A stretch of DNA of 64,000 nt from Cystobacter fuscus DSM 2262. GTDB taxonomy: Bacteria > Myxococcota > Myxococcia > Myxococcales > Myxococcaceae. The position numbers and the translations under genes are program-made. The DNA lies in NCBI RefSeq assembly GCF_000335475.2, contig NZ_ANAH02000010.1, forward strand, positions 62,001-126,000, written 5' to 3'. This document shows positions 54,686 to 62,605 of this stretch, piece after piece (position 1 is the stretch's first letter; each line of letters opens with the position of its first letter). A model generated the notes under the pieces. The model saw nothing but the letters and a program-made list of their open reading frames with translations. It was not told the DNA's origin and ran no database searches.

Positions 54686-55495
54686 ATGAGCCCACTCATC
54701 GACCGCCTGCAGTCGTACATGCGCCGCGCCGCCGCGCAGCGCTACGAGTCGCTCTCCGTGCCGCCCTTCACGGTGTTCCTCCACGCCTTCGATCCGCTCA
54801 TCTACTTCAACTACGCCATTCCGGACGGGCCCCTCACCGGGGACGTGCGCGAGCCCTTGCGGCGGCTCCGGGAGGAGTTCCAGCGACGGGGGAGGGTGCC
54901 GCGCTTCGAGTACGTCTCCGAGCTGGCCCCGGGCCTGGCGGACACGCTGCTCGCCGCCGGTTTCCGCCAGGAGGCCGAGGCCCGGGTGATGGTCTGCACG
55001 CCCGGGACCTTCACGCCCGTGGCGGTGCCGGAGGGGCTCGCGTTGTCGGTCCTCACGTCCAGCTCCTCGCGCGAGGAGGTGTGCGCGTACTGCACCACCG
55101 CGCGGCGGGGCTTCTCTCCGGACGAGCCCTATGAGGCCTCCGAGGAGGAGGTGTCCAAGACGCTGGAGGAGCTCGCGCGGGGCCGGGCGATGGTGGGGCG
55201 GGTGGAAGGAGAGCCCGCCGTGGTGGGCATGTTCACCCCGCCCTCCGAGGGCATCGCCGAGCTCGGCGGGGTGGCGACGCTCGAGCGCTTCCGCAAGCGG
55301 GGCCTTGGCACCGCGCTGACGTCCCGCCTGGCCCAGGAGGCCTTCGCGGGGGGCGTGGACCTGCTGTTCCTGAGCACCATCACCGAGGAGGCCGGCCGCA
55401 TCTATGAGCGGGTGGGCTTCCGGTTCGCCACGCGGATGCTCTTCATGGTGGAGGGCTCGCACCCGGAAGGGGCGATGGTGCCCGTCACGGGTTGA
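54686..55495 (+). CDS. GNAT-family N-acetyltransferase
   Basis: A 269-residue protein. The C-terminal half has the GNAT core 'ELGGVATLERFRKRGLGTAL' (acetyl-CoA loop R-x-x-G-x-G) and 'LLFLSTITEEAGRIYERVGF'. The N-terminal half (about 1-125) is a second, non-canonical domain with 'FTVFLHAFDPLIYFNYAIPD', as in tandem GNAT proteins. Acetyl-CoA binding is likely, the acceptor unknown. Its end overlaps the convergent hydrolase by 11 bases. Confidence 0.83.
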   Translation: MSPLIDRLQSYMRRAAAQRYESLSVPPFTVFLHAFDPLIYFNYAIPDGPLTGDVREPLRRLREEFQRRGRVPRFEYVSELAPGLADTLLAAGFRQEAEARVMVCTPGTFTPVAVPEGLALSVLTSSSSREEVCAYCTTARRGFSPDEPYEASEEEVSKTLEELARGRAMVGRVEGEPAVVGMFTPPSEGIAELGGVATLERFRKRGLGTALTSRLAQEAFAGGVDLLFLSTITEEAGRIYERVGFRFATRMLFMVEGSHPEGAMVPVTG

Positions 55496-56486
55496 GCCGG
55501 CGAGGTGGGTCGGGGTGGAGCCGCGTTCCTCGGGTCTCACCGGGCACGGAGGCGCTCACGAAGTCGAGCAGGAGCCGTTGGTAGCGCTCGGGCTCGGAGT
55601 CCCGGAGCGTTCCATGGCGGCCCTCGCGGAACACCTCCAGCCGTGCATGGGAGGAGATGCGTCCCGCGAGATCCTCCACCTCGTCTAGATGGGCGTGGCG
55701 GTCCCTGGCCCCGGCCAGGAACAGCACGGGAACCTCCTGGGGAATGCCGGCCACGTGGTCGAGCGGGCGGAGCTGCTCCGCGGGCAGGGGCAGGAAGGCG
55801 TCTCCGAAGAGCCACATGCCGTGGAACGCCAGTCGGTCGAGCCCCGGTGGCAGGTTGCTCTTCAGCCGGTTGCTCACGGCGGTGCGCAGGTCCCTGTAGG
55901 GCGACTCGAGCACGTAGCCCCGAACGCGGGAGCCCACCTCCCGTGAGGCGAAGATGGCGGCCGCCGCCCCGAGCGAGGTGCCGAACACGATTCTCGGGCG
56001 ATCCGGCGCCTCACGCTCGAGGAAGGCAATACCGGCGAGCACGTCTTGACGGGCACTCCAGCCGAAGTCATTCACCTCACCCTCGGAATCCCCATGGGTG
56101 CGCAGGCTGAGGGCCAGCACGCAGTACCCCCGTCCAGAGAACTCCTCGAGGAGAGAGCGCAGCGAGGTGCGAGAGCCCCCGTTGCCATGCAGCATCAGCA
56201 CGCAGGGCGCGCCGGGCTCCCCCCGCGCCAGCCAGGTTCCGACTTTCGTGCCATCGGCCACGATGAGACGATGCTCCTCGACGGTACCTTGGGCGAGCGC
56301 CGGAGCTGGTTCGGGGAAGTAGGGCCGGGCCCGGCGCGTGAGCCGCCACGTCATCAGCGCGCCGGAGACCGCCCAGCCCACACCCAGGAGGGCGAGCACG
56401 AGCATGATGAGGCGGAACACCCGAGCGCGAAGGGGGGGCGGGAGCACGGAGACAGACCGTACCCCAGTCCGGCACTTCCTCCGCAA
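55485..56486 (-). CDS. Alpha/beta hydrolase with N-terminal membrane anchor
   Basis: A 333-residue hydrolase. One hydrophobic helix ('VFRLIMLVLALLGVGWAVSG', about 23-45) anchors it. 'CVLMLHGNGGSRTSLRSLLE' is the oxyanion region, 'CVLALSLRTHGDSEGEVNDF' follows, and the nucleophile elbow is 'RIVFGTSLGAAAAIFASREV' (GTSLG). Asp in 'LFLAGARDRHAHLDEVEDL' and His in 'REGRHGTLRDSEPERYQRLL' complete the triad. It is of the BAAT/YfhR-like S9 type; substrate unknown. Overlaps the convergent acetyltransferase by 11 bases. Confidence 0.85.
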   Translation of the reverse strand: MRRKCRTGVRSVSVLPPPLRARVFRLIMLVLALLGVGWAVSGALMTWRLTRRARPYFPEPAPALAQGTVEEHRLIVADGTKVGTWLARGEPGAPCVLMLHGNGGSRTSLRSLLEEFSGRGYCVLALSLRTHGDSEGEVNDFGWSARQDVLAGIAFLEREAPDRPRIVFGTSLGAAAAIFASREVGSRVRGYVLESPYRDLRTAVSNRLKSNLPPGLDRLAFHGMWLFGDAFLPLPAEQLRPLDHVAGIPQEVPVLFLAGARDRHAHLDEVEDLAGRISSHARLEVFREGRHGTLRDSEPERYQRLLLDFVSASVPGETRGTRLHPDPPRRLNP

Positions 56487-56589
56487 GTGGAGCGGGGGGG
56501 CGGCAGTGGTCGGGAAGAAAGGCTTCTACGTGCGCCAGTTCGTTCCGTAGAGTCGTCAGACTGTCGCGTCAGGCCATGGAGGGTGGAAG

Positions 56590-57345
56590 ATGGACCCGAG
56601 TGACTTCGAGTCCCGGATGCGCGAGGGCGAATTCTTCCACTCCCTGCGGCTGTTGCGCGGGGCGTGGTGCGTGCTGCGAGTGGATGGACGGGGGTTCTCG
56701 CGCTTCACCGAGACGCACTACGACAAGCCCTTCGACGTCCGGATGCACGAGCAGATGGTGCGCACGGCCTCGGCGCTGCTGGAGGAGTTGCAGGGCCTCT
56801 ACGCCTATACGGAGAGCGATGAGATCTCCGTCCTCTTCCGGCCGGAGTGGTCGCTCTACGACCGGGAGGTGGAGAAGCTGGTGTCGCTCAGCGCGGGCCT
56901 GGCCAGCGCCACCTTCACGCACGCGGCGGGGGTGCCGGCCGTGTTCGACAGCCGGGTGTGGCTGGGCGTGAACGAGGACGCGGTGCTGGACTACTTCCGC
57001 TGGCGTCAGGCGGACGCGACCCGGTGCGCGCTCAATGGCTGGTGCTACTGGACGCTGCGCAAGGAGGGCCAGAGCGCTGCGCAGGCCTCGCGGGTCCTGC
57101 ACGGCCAGTCCGTGGGCTTCAAGAACGAGCTGCTCTTCCAGCGCGGCATCAACTTCAACGAGCTGCCGCCCTGGCAGCGGCGGGGCTCGGGCGTGGTGTG
57201 GGAGCAGTACGAGAAGGAGGGGATCAATCCCGTCACGGGCCAGACGGTGCGCTCCACGCGCCGCAGGCTGCGCGTGGACCAGGAGCTTCCGATGAAGGAC
57301 GCCTACGACGCCTATCTCCGCGAGCGGATGCGCCCCGAGTCCTGA
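56590..57345 (+). CDS. Thg1-like tRNA 3'-5' polymerase (TLP)
   Basis: A 251-residue protein of the tRNAHis guanylyltransferase superfamily. Metal ligands are D32 ('VLRVDGRGFSRFTETHYDKP') and D77 with E78 ('YAYTESDEISVLF'), the reverse-polymerase palm residues. The HINNLYN motif of eukaryotic Thg1 is absent; 'RCALNGWCYWTLRKEGQS' stands in its place, which is typical of bacterial TLPs that repair tRNA 5' ends in a template-dependent 3'-to-5' direction. TLPs are known from Myxococcus and a few other bacteria only. The ATG is preceded by GGAGGGTGGAAG. Confidence 0.92.
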   Translation: MDPSDFESRMREGEFFHSLRLLRGAWCVLRVDGRGFSRFTETHYDKPFDVRMHEQMVRTASALLEELQGLYAYTESDEISVLFRPEWSLYDREVEKLVSLSAGLASATFTHAAGVPAVFDSRVWLGVNEDAVLDYFRWRQADATRCALNGWCYWTLRKEGQSAAQASRVLHGQSVGFKNELLFQRGINFNELPPWQRRGSGVVWEQYEKEGINPVTGQTVRSTRRRLRVDQELPMKDAYDAYLRERMRPES

Positions 57346-57405
57346 GGAACTGGGGCGCGCACGGAGTCTCCGGCTCTGGCGTCAGCCGGCAAGCTCCCGC
57401 TCGAT

Positions 57406-57510
57406 TCACTCGGTGACCGAGCGATGCGTGGGCTTCCAGCCCAGCTCGGTTCTCGATGCGGGTGCACGCCGCGCTTGATAATCCGGCACGGCACCACATG
57501 CTTCTGTGAA
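57406..57510 (-). pseudogene. C-terminal remnant of an NAD-dependent epimerase/oxidoreductase
   Basis: About 35 codons read on the minus strand as 'FTEACGAVPDYQARRAPASR' and 'TELGWKPTHRSVTE', then TGA. The end matches the closing residues of NAD-dependent epimerases/SDRs ('...ELGW[KQ]PTH.S'). Upstream on that strand is a stop, so the body of the gene is missing. It lies head-to-head with the LysR gene, the usual layout for a regulator and its target, suggesting a deletion. Confidence 0.5.
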
Positions 57511-57535
57511 GCCGGTTCACGGATGGGAACGTGGA

Positions 57536-58441
57536 ATGGACAATCGTGCGGGTGAGATGCAGGTGTTCGTGCGCGTCGTGGAGGCGGGAAGCTTCTCCGA
57601 GGCGGCACGGCAGATGATGATGACCCCCTCCACGGTCAGCAAGCTCATTGGCCGCATCGAGACGCGGCTGGGGGTGCGGCTCATCGAGCGCTCCACGCGT
57701 CGTCTTTCCCTCACCAACGAGGGGCAGGTCTACTACGAGCGCAGCACGTCGCTGCTCACCGAACTCGACGACATCGAGAAGGACCTCTCCCTCGGGGCGC
57801 AACATGCGAGCGGGACGGTGCGGGTCAACGCCTCGGTTGCCTTTGGCGCGCGCGGGGTGGAGCCGCTGTTGCCCGCCTTCTGGGCGGCGCATCCCCACAT
57901 CCGCGTCGACCTGTCGCTCTCCGATGAAATCGTCGACCTCTATCTCGACCGCACCGACGTGGCCTTCCGCGTGGGCGCACTGGAGTCCTCCAGCCTGATC
58001 GCGCGCAGGATTGGCACCGCGCGACGCAAGATCGTGGCCTCACCCGCCTATCTCCAGCGGCACGGGGTGCCCCGCACGAGCGACGATCTCGATCACCACA
58101 ACTGCCTGGGCTTCAACTTCCGCCGGTCCGCGCCCGTCTGGCCCCTCAAGCAGGGCGGGCGCATCGTCGACCGGACCGTTGGGGGCAACCTGCTCGCCAA
58201 CAACGGCGAGACGGTGCGGCGGATGGCCATCGCGGGCGTCGGGCTCGCCCGGCTCGCTGATTTCCATGTGACGTCGGACCTCGCCGCGGGCCGGTTGGTC
58301 GAGGTGCTGGCCGGAGATGGCATGGGCGATGCGGAGGAAGTCCACGCGCTCCATCTCGGAGGTCAGCGCGTGCCCCGGCGGGTACGCGCCTTCCTCGACT
58401 TCATGGTCCCCCGCCTCCAGGCTTTCATGAAGGGGAGCTGA
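57536..58441 (+). CDS. LysR-family transcriptional regulator
   Basis: A 301-residue regulator from ATG 57536. The winged helix-turn-helix is at about 1-62 ('MQVFVRVVEAGSFSEAARQM', 'TPSTVSKLIGRIETRLGVRL'), followed by a LysR substrate-binding domain ('ERSTSLLTELDDIEKDLSLG', 'LSDEIVDLYLDRTDVAFRVG'). It belongs to the CrgA/YafC-like group with 'RLIERSTRRLSLTNEGQVYY'. LysR proteins usually control the divergent neighbour, but here only a remnant of that gene is left (57406-57510). A CTCGGTGACCGAG palindrome at 57409-57421 lies inside the remnant and could be an operator. Confidence 0.93.
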   Translation: MDNRAGEMQVFVRVVEAGSFSEAARQMMMTPSTVSKLIGRIETRLGVRLIERSTRRLSLTNEGQVYYERSTSLLTELDDIEKDLSLGAQHASGTVRVNASVAFGARGVEPLLPAFWAAHPHIRVDLSLSDEIVDLYLDRTDVAFRVGALESSSLIARRIGTARRKIVASPAYLQRHGVPRTSDDLDHHNCLGFNFRRSAPVWPLKQGGRIVDRTVGGNLLANNGETVRRMAIAGVGLARLADFHVTSDLAAGRLVEVLAGDGMGDAEEVHALHLGGQRVPRRVRAFLDFMVPRLQAFMKGS

Positions 58442-58477
58442 CCCGAGCCGCCAGGCGAGGCGTGCTAGGAAGGACGC

Positions 58478-58999
58478 ATGACCCGCCTCTTCCGTGCCGC
58501 GGACCTCCTCGCCGAGCGCGTGGCCGACGCCGACGTGGAGTGCTTGCAGCCGTTGCTCGAGCATTGCGAGGACTACCACCAGCTCGTCTATGGCCGGCCC
58601 GCCACCGAGGACGAAGCCCGCCGGATACCCTCCGAACGGCCCCCGGGCCTGACGCCGGAGCAGCCGCACCTGCTGGCCTTGCGCGACGCGCACGGGCGGA
58701 GCGTCGGAGTCCTCGAGGGATTGAGGGACTACCCCTCGCCCGGGGAGTGGTACCTGGGGTTGCTGTTGCTCGTGCCCGAGGCTCGAGGCCAGGGACGGGG
58801 CGAGGCCGTGCTCCGGGCCTATGCGGATTGGGTGCGAGCCGAGGGCGGCCGACTGCTCAGGCTGGCGGCGGTGGAACAGAATGAAGCGGGCCGCCGCTTC
58901 TGGGCGCGCATGGGCTTCCAGGAGGAGAAGTGGGTGGGTCCCCTGGAGCAGGGGCTGCGCATGAACCGCCTGGTGCGCATGACGATGGCGCTGGGTTGA
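58478..58999 (+). CDS. GNAT-family N-acetyltransferase
   Basis: A 173-residue single-domain acetyltransferase. 'DAHGRSVGVLEGLRDYPSPG', 'EWYLGLLLLVPEARGQGRGE' (acetyl-CoA loop R-G-x-G-R-G) and 'LRLAAVEQNEAGRRFWARMG' are the GNAT motifs. A small N-terminal region ('VECLQPLLEHCEDYHQLVYG') carries a helical cap. Acceptor unknown. It follows the LysR gene by 36 bases and may be co-transcribed; it is convergent with the next gene (3-base gap). Confidence 0.88.
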   Translation: MTRLFRAADLLAERVADADVECLQPLLEHCEDYHQLVYGRPATEDEARRIPSERPPGLTPEQPHLLALRDAHGRSVGVLEGLRDYPSPGEWYLGLLLLVPEARGQGRGEAVLRAYADWVRAEGGRLLRLAAVEQNEAGRRFWARMGFQEEKWVGPLEQGLRMNRLVRMTMALG

Positions 59000-59002
59000 G
59001 GA

Positions 59003-59950
59003 TCAGGATGCCCGCGCGGGGTGCCCGCCCACGACGTAATAGACGGGGAGCACGAAGGTGGTGTCCAGGTGCACGCTGGACACCTCGCTGGAGAGCTTGA
59101 GCTCCCAGTGGCAGCTGCGTGAGGCGTGGAGCGCCGTCGAGTGCTCGGGCCCGCCCTCGGGCAGCTCGAGGGGAAGGGCGAGCGCCTTGCCTTCGTGCAG
59201 GGCCGCCGCGTCCACGGTGTACGTGTGCGAGTGCTCGATGTGGGTCACCGACTGGGTGAGCCGCTCGTCGCCGCAGCCCGTCGTCTCCGCCCACTCCCGG
59301 ATGCGCCGCAGCTCGACCTTCACGTTCGACATGCGGGCGAGGCTCCGGGCCTCCAGGTGCACCTGGCACCGGGAGCCGAGTTCCAGGGGCACTCCGGGCA
59401 GGAGCAGGCGCATCCGGCCAAAGCGCAGCAGGGCGAGGGTGCCAAGCACCGTGGGCCCGAGCACCCTCGTGAAGATGATGATGTCGAAGCCGAGCAGGAC
59501 GAGGCCCAGGAGCGCACCGGGCAACACATGCCCCTGGCTGAAGACCCGGCTGTAGAACAGCCAATGAACGACGGCGAGGACCGCCAGGAGGACGAGGCTG
59601 ACGGGCCAGGAGACCAGGAGCTGCGTCAACCGCTGGTCTTGCAACTCGTGCCGCCAGGAGTGGTCCCAGAGCCAGGGTTCATACGGATGCTTCTGGGAGA
59701 GCATGACCCGCAGGCCCCAGCGGCCCAGCGAGAGGAGCGCGAACAGGAAGGTGAGCGCGCCGACCGAGGCGAAGGGCGCACCGGTGCCGCGAAGGAAGTG
59801 GGCGAAGCCCTCGTCGTCCAGGCCCAGGTAGCTCACGCCCAGGGGCGATAGCACCACGGCTCCCGCCCATCGGGGAAAGGAAGCCGGTCGGGCCTCGGTG
59901 AGAACCGGGGTGGAGTCTTCCCGTGCGGTGGCGGAGAGCGGAGGGCTCAT
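59003..59950 (-). CDS. Hypothetical membrane protein (315 aa)
   Basis: No family recognised. Four hydrophobic helices occur: about 28-48, 58-80, 115-135 and 143-170 ('LGLVLLGFDIIIFTRVLGP'). A C-terminal beta-rich cytosolic or periplasmic domain (about 185-315) follows, with 'RCQVHLEARSLARMSNVKVE' and 'LALPLELPEGGPEHSTALHA', which resembles an arrestin-like or immunoglobulin-like sandwich found in DUF3592-type membrane proteins. A role in the envelope is likely, nothing more can be said. The start ATG 59950 is the first in the frame with a following charged segment. Confidence 0.65.
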   Translation of the reverse strand: MSPPLSATAREDSTPVLTEARPASFPRWAGAVVLSPLGVSYLGLDDEGFAHFLRGTGAPFASVGALTFLFALLSLGRWGLRVMLSQKHPYEPWLWDHSWRHELQDQRLTQLLVSWPVSLVLLAVLAVVHWLFYSRVFSQGHVLPGALLGLVLLGFDIIIFTRVLGPTVLGTLALLRFGRMRLLLPGVPLELGSRCQVHLEARSLARMSNVKVELRRIREWAETTGCGDERLTQSVTHIEHSHTYTVDAAALHEGKALALPLELPEGGPEHSTALHASRSCHWELKLSSEVSSVHLDTTFVLPVYYVVGGHPARAS

Positions 59951-60017
59951 GGCCGGCAGCTTAACGCCCGGTCCGGCAAGGGAGCCATCCCACCCCCCCG
60001 ATGGAGACGGTGGCGGT

Positions 60018-60800
60018 TCACACTCCCGCCATGACTCCGCCGTCCACCGTCATCACGCAGCCATTCACGTACGAGGCCTCCTCCGACAGCAGCCAGGTGA
60101 TGGCCCTGCCGCACTCCTCGGGCGCTCCCAAGCGCCCCATGGGAATCCTCGCCAGGTAGTACTGCTCCTCCGCCTTCCTCGGGTCTCCCGGAGACATCTT
60201 CTCCATCAGCCCCTCCAGCATGGGCGTGCGGTGCGCCCCCGGGCACACGACGTTCACCCGGATGCCTTGCCGTGCGAACTCCATGGCCGCCGTCTTGCTC
60301 AGCCCATGCATCCCGTGCTTCGCCGCCGTGTACGCCGACCCCATCGGTGTCCCCGCCAGCCCGTTGATGGACGACACGTTGACGATCGCCCCGCCTCCCG
60401 CTCGCAACATCTCGGGGATCTCGTACTTCATGCACAGCCACACGCCCTTGAGGTCCACCCCGAGGATGCGGTCGAACTCCTCCTCTGGCAGCTCCGTCAG
60501 CGGCACCAGCATCATGTCCCCCAGCGCCGCGTTGTTCACCGCCACATCCAGCCGCCCCCACTTCTCCACCACCGTGCCCACCATCCGCCGGATGTCCTCG
60601 CTTCGCCCCATGTCCGCCGGCACGTAGAGCGCTTCCAGCCCCTCCTCTCGCAGGGCCCGCTCCGCCGCCTCGCCCCGCTCCTTCCCCCTGCTCACCAGCG
60701 CCACCTTCGCCCCGGCCTGTCCCAGTTCCCTCGCCGTCGCCAGCCCGATTCCCGAGCTTCCCCCCGTTACCAGTGCCACCTTGCCCGTGAGTCCCTTCAT
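60018..60800 (-). CDS. SDR-family oxidoreductase
   Basis: A 260-residue short-chain dehydrogenase. Cofactor motif 'ALVTGGSSGIGLATARELGQ' (TGxxxGIG), 'DVAVNNAALGDMMLVPLTEL' (NNA), the catalytic Ser in 'AIVNVSSINGLAGTPMGSAY' and 'YTAAKHGMHGL' (YxxxK) are all present. 'NVVCPGAHRTPMLEGLMEK' is the usual PG motif. A Arg/Gly after the first strand ('SRGKERGEAAERA') favours NADP(H). Substrate unknown. The gene stands alone. Confidence 0.93.
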   Translation of the reverse strand: MKGLTGKVALVTGGSSGIGLATARELGQAGAKVALVSRGKERGEAAERALREEGLEALYVPADMGRSEDIRRMVGTVVEKWGRLDVAVNNAALGDMMLVPLTELPEEEFDRILGVDLKGVWLCMKYEIPEMLRAGGGAIVNVSSINGLAGTPMGSAYTAAKHGMHGLSKTAAMEFARQGIRVNVVCPGAHRTPMLEGLMEKMSPGDPRKAEEQYYLARIPMGRLGAPEECGRAITWLLSEEASYVNGCVMTVDGGVMAGV

Positions 60801-60916
60801 CGGAGTGCCTCCTCGTTCCCGCTTGGGTACGCCATCACCCTAGCCGCCCCACCACAGGCCGCGGCGCATGACGAGGAGGTGGGGATGGATACGCAACGGA
60901 GGCTCGGCGCCCCTGC

Positions 60917-62521
60917 TCAGCGCGCGGACCCTGGCGAGGGCGCGGTGCGCTGGCGGTTGAGCTCCCAGATGGCGCGCCAGCGCTCCCGGGTGAAGAGGGG
61001 ACCGCGCACCACGAGGTTCAGCTTGTCGAAGTACTCGGCGAGGGCGGGATCCTTCATGACGTTGCGTCCGGTGCTCAGCGTCTCCAGGTAGCCGTCGGGC
61101 ACGTCGCGATCGAAGTGGCCGATGCGCCAGTAGCGCCGCGGACGCACCGTGCGCGCGAGCAGTGGATCCGCCAGGGCGTAGATGTCCACGTAATGGAGGG
61201 CGGGCCCGGCGCAGAAGCCCTTCATGCCGATGCTGTAGGCCGGGAGCACCGCCCCCTCGGGGTGGCTGGCGCGGTCCGCGCGTCCCTCGTCGCAGAAGTA
61301 GTAGGCGGGCCACGGCCGTCCCGGGCGCCAGTGGCGCAGGCCGGCGCCCTCCGCGTAGACGGCGCGCTCGTCGGTGATTCCCTGGGGCTCGCTCTGCCGC
61401 GTGTTGTACCAGCGCAGGGGCTTCACGCCCGCCGCCTCGGCCACGGCGGCGCCCAGCGGACCGGGCACCTGTGCCAGCACCAGCACCCCGAGCGCCAGCC
61501 GCACTCCACGGGCGGACAGGGTGGGTCGCGCGAGCAACCCCATCATCACCGACGCGTAGAGGGGCGCGGTGAAGAAGCGGCCCGCCATGAAGTCTCCGCC
61601 CACCCGCACCACGTAGAGCAGGTACAGGGCGACACCCACCGCGCTCGCCACCAGCACCGGCCGGCGCGAGCGCACCGCCGTCGCGCAGCCCGCCAGCAGC
61701 GCCACCGAGGTGAGCGGGTCATAGCGCGTGGAGATGTCCAGGTAGTGCAGTCCCTGGATCGCGATCTCTCCCGAGGGCACGCCGGTGTTGAGCTTGGCGT
61801 AGGCCGTGTTGGGGAAGGGGAAGCCGTAATAGACGAACGAGAAGACCTCCCACGCGAGGAAGGGCACCTGGCCCAGCACCAGCAGCCCCGCGGTGCGCCA
61901 GCTCCGCGCGTGCCACGCCTCCCAGAGCAGCGCGGGCCCCACCACCAGTCCCAGGTCCATGCGGTTGGTGATGAGCAGGGACGCCAGCAGCGACAACAGA
62001 CCCATCCGGTACGCGCCTCCGGCTTCCGGCCGAGCCAACACGAGCAGGAATGCGCCCAGCAGCAGGTGCGACAGCGGGTTCTCGAGACCGGAGGTGGCGT
62101 AGTCCACGAAGGCCCGCGAGCCGGTGAGCGCCAGCACCGCGAGCAGTGCATGGGTGCGCGTGGGCGCCGCGCGCAGGCACAGGGCGAGCGCCCCCAGGGT
62201 CACCGTGACGGAGAGGGCCAGGGTGGTGAAGAACTCCTCGCGCGTGAGGGCGTAGACGGCCGTGACGAGCAGCGTCCACAGCGGGCAGGTGAAGGCTTGC
62301 ACCCGCTCGGCGATGTTCCAGCGCGGACCGTACCCTCGCACCGTGTGGTCCACCGAGCGCAGCAGGATGTAGGCGTCGTCACTGAGCCATGCGTGCCAGA
62401 GCACCACGCCGAGGAGCAGCGCGCAGGTGGCCAGGAGCAGGGAGCGCGGAGGGAGACGAGGCTCCGCCGTGGGGAGTGTGTTGGGGGTCATGGTGGGAGG
62501 GGGGCTGTCGCGGGCCTCCAT
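60917..62521 (-). CDS. GT-C-type membrane glycosyltransferase-like protein
   Basis: A 534-residue protein from ATG 62521 (ATG 62491 is an alternative; neither has a good ribosome site). About ten helices fill the first 370 residues. The first periplasmic loop has 'WLSDDAYILLRSVDHTVRGY', a DD pair as in GT-C enzymes, and 'WNIAERVQAFTCPLWTLLVT' follows, as in the ZomB/AftB-like family of polyprenyl-phosphate-sugar-dependent transferases. The C-terminal 160 residues form a soluble periplasmic domain. It likely adds a sugar to an envelope polymer or lipid. Divergent from another membrane glycosyltransferase-like gene. Confidence 0.72.
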   Translation of the reverse strand: MEARDSPPPTMTPNTLPTAEPRLPPRSLLLATCALLLGVVLWHAWLSDDAYILLRSVDHTVRGYGPRWNIAERVQAFTCPLWTLLVTAVYALTREEFFTTLALSVTVTLGALALCLRAAPTRTHALLAVLALTGSRAFVDYATSGLENPLSHLLLGAFLLVLARPEAGGAYRMGLLSLLASLLITNRMDLGLVVGPALLWEAWHARSWRTAGLLVLGQVPFLAWEVFSFVYYGFPFPNTAYAKLNTGVPSGEIAIQGLHYLDISTRYDPLTSVALLAGCATAVRSRRPVLVASAVGVALYLLYVVRVGGDFMAGRFFTAPLYASVMMGLLARPTLSARGVRLALGVLVLAQVPGPLGAAVAEAAGVKPLRWYNTRQSEPQGITDERAVYAEGAGLRHWRPGRPWPAYYFCDEGRADRASHPEGAVLPAYSIGMKGFCAGPALHYVDIYALADPLLARTVRPRRYWRIGHFDRDVPDGYLETLSTGRNVMKDPALAEYFDKLNLVVRGPLFTRERWRAIWELNRQRTAPSPGSAR

Positions 62522-62605
62522 AACACAGGCAGGCCGCGCGCTCGCGTGTCATGCCTGAAGGCGATGGGGCACGGTGGCTGTGGTAAGTACCCGCGCCCTC
62601 CACCC

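Noticed and set aside
61115-62605. Upstream extension of the plus-strand membrane glycosyltransferase
   Set aside because: It is antisense to the GT-C gene and has no membrane or family features; the real start is near 62606.
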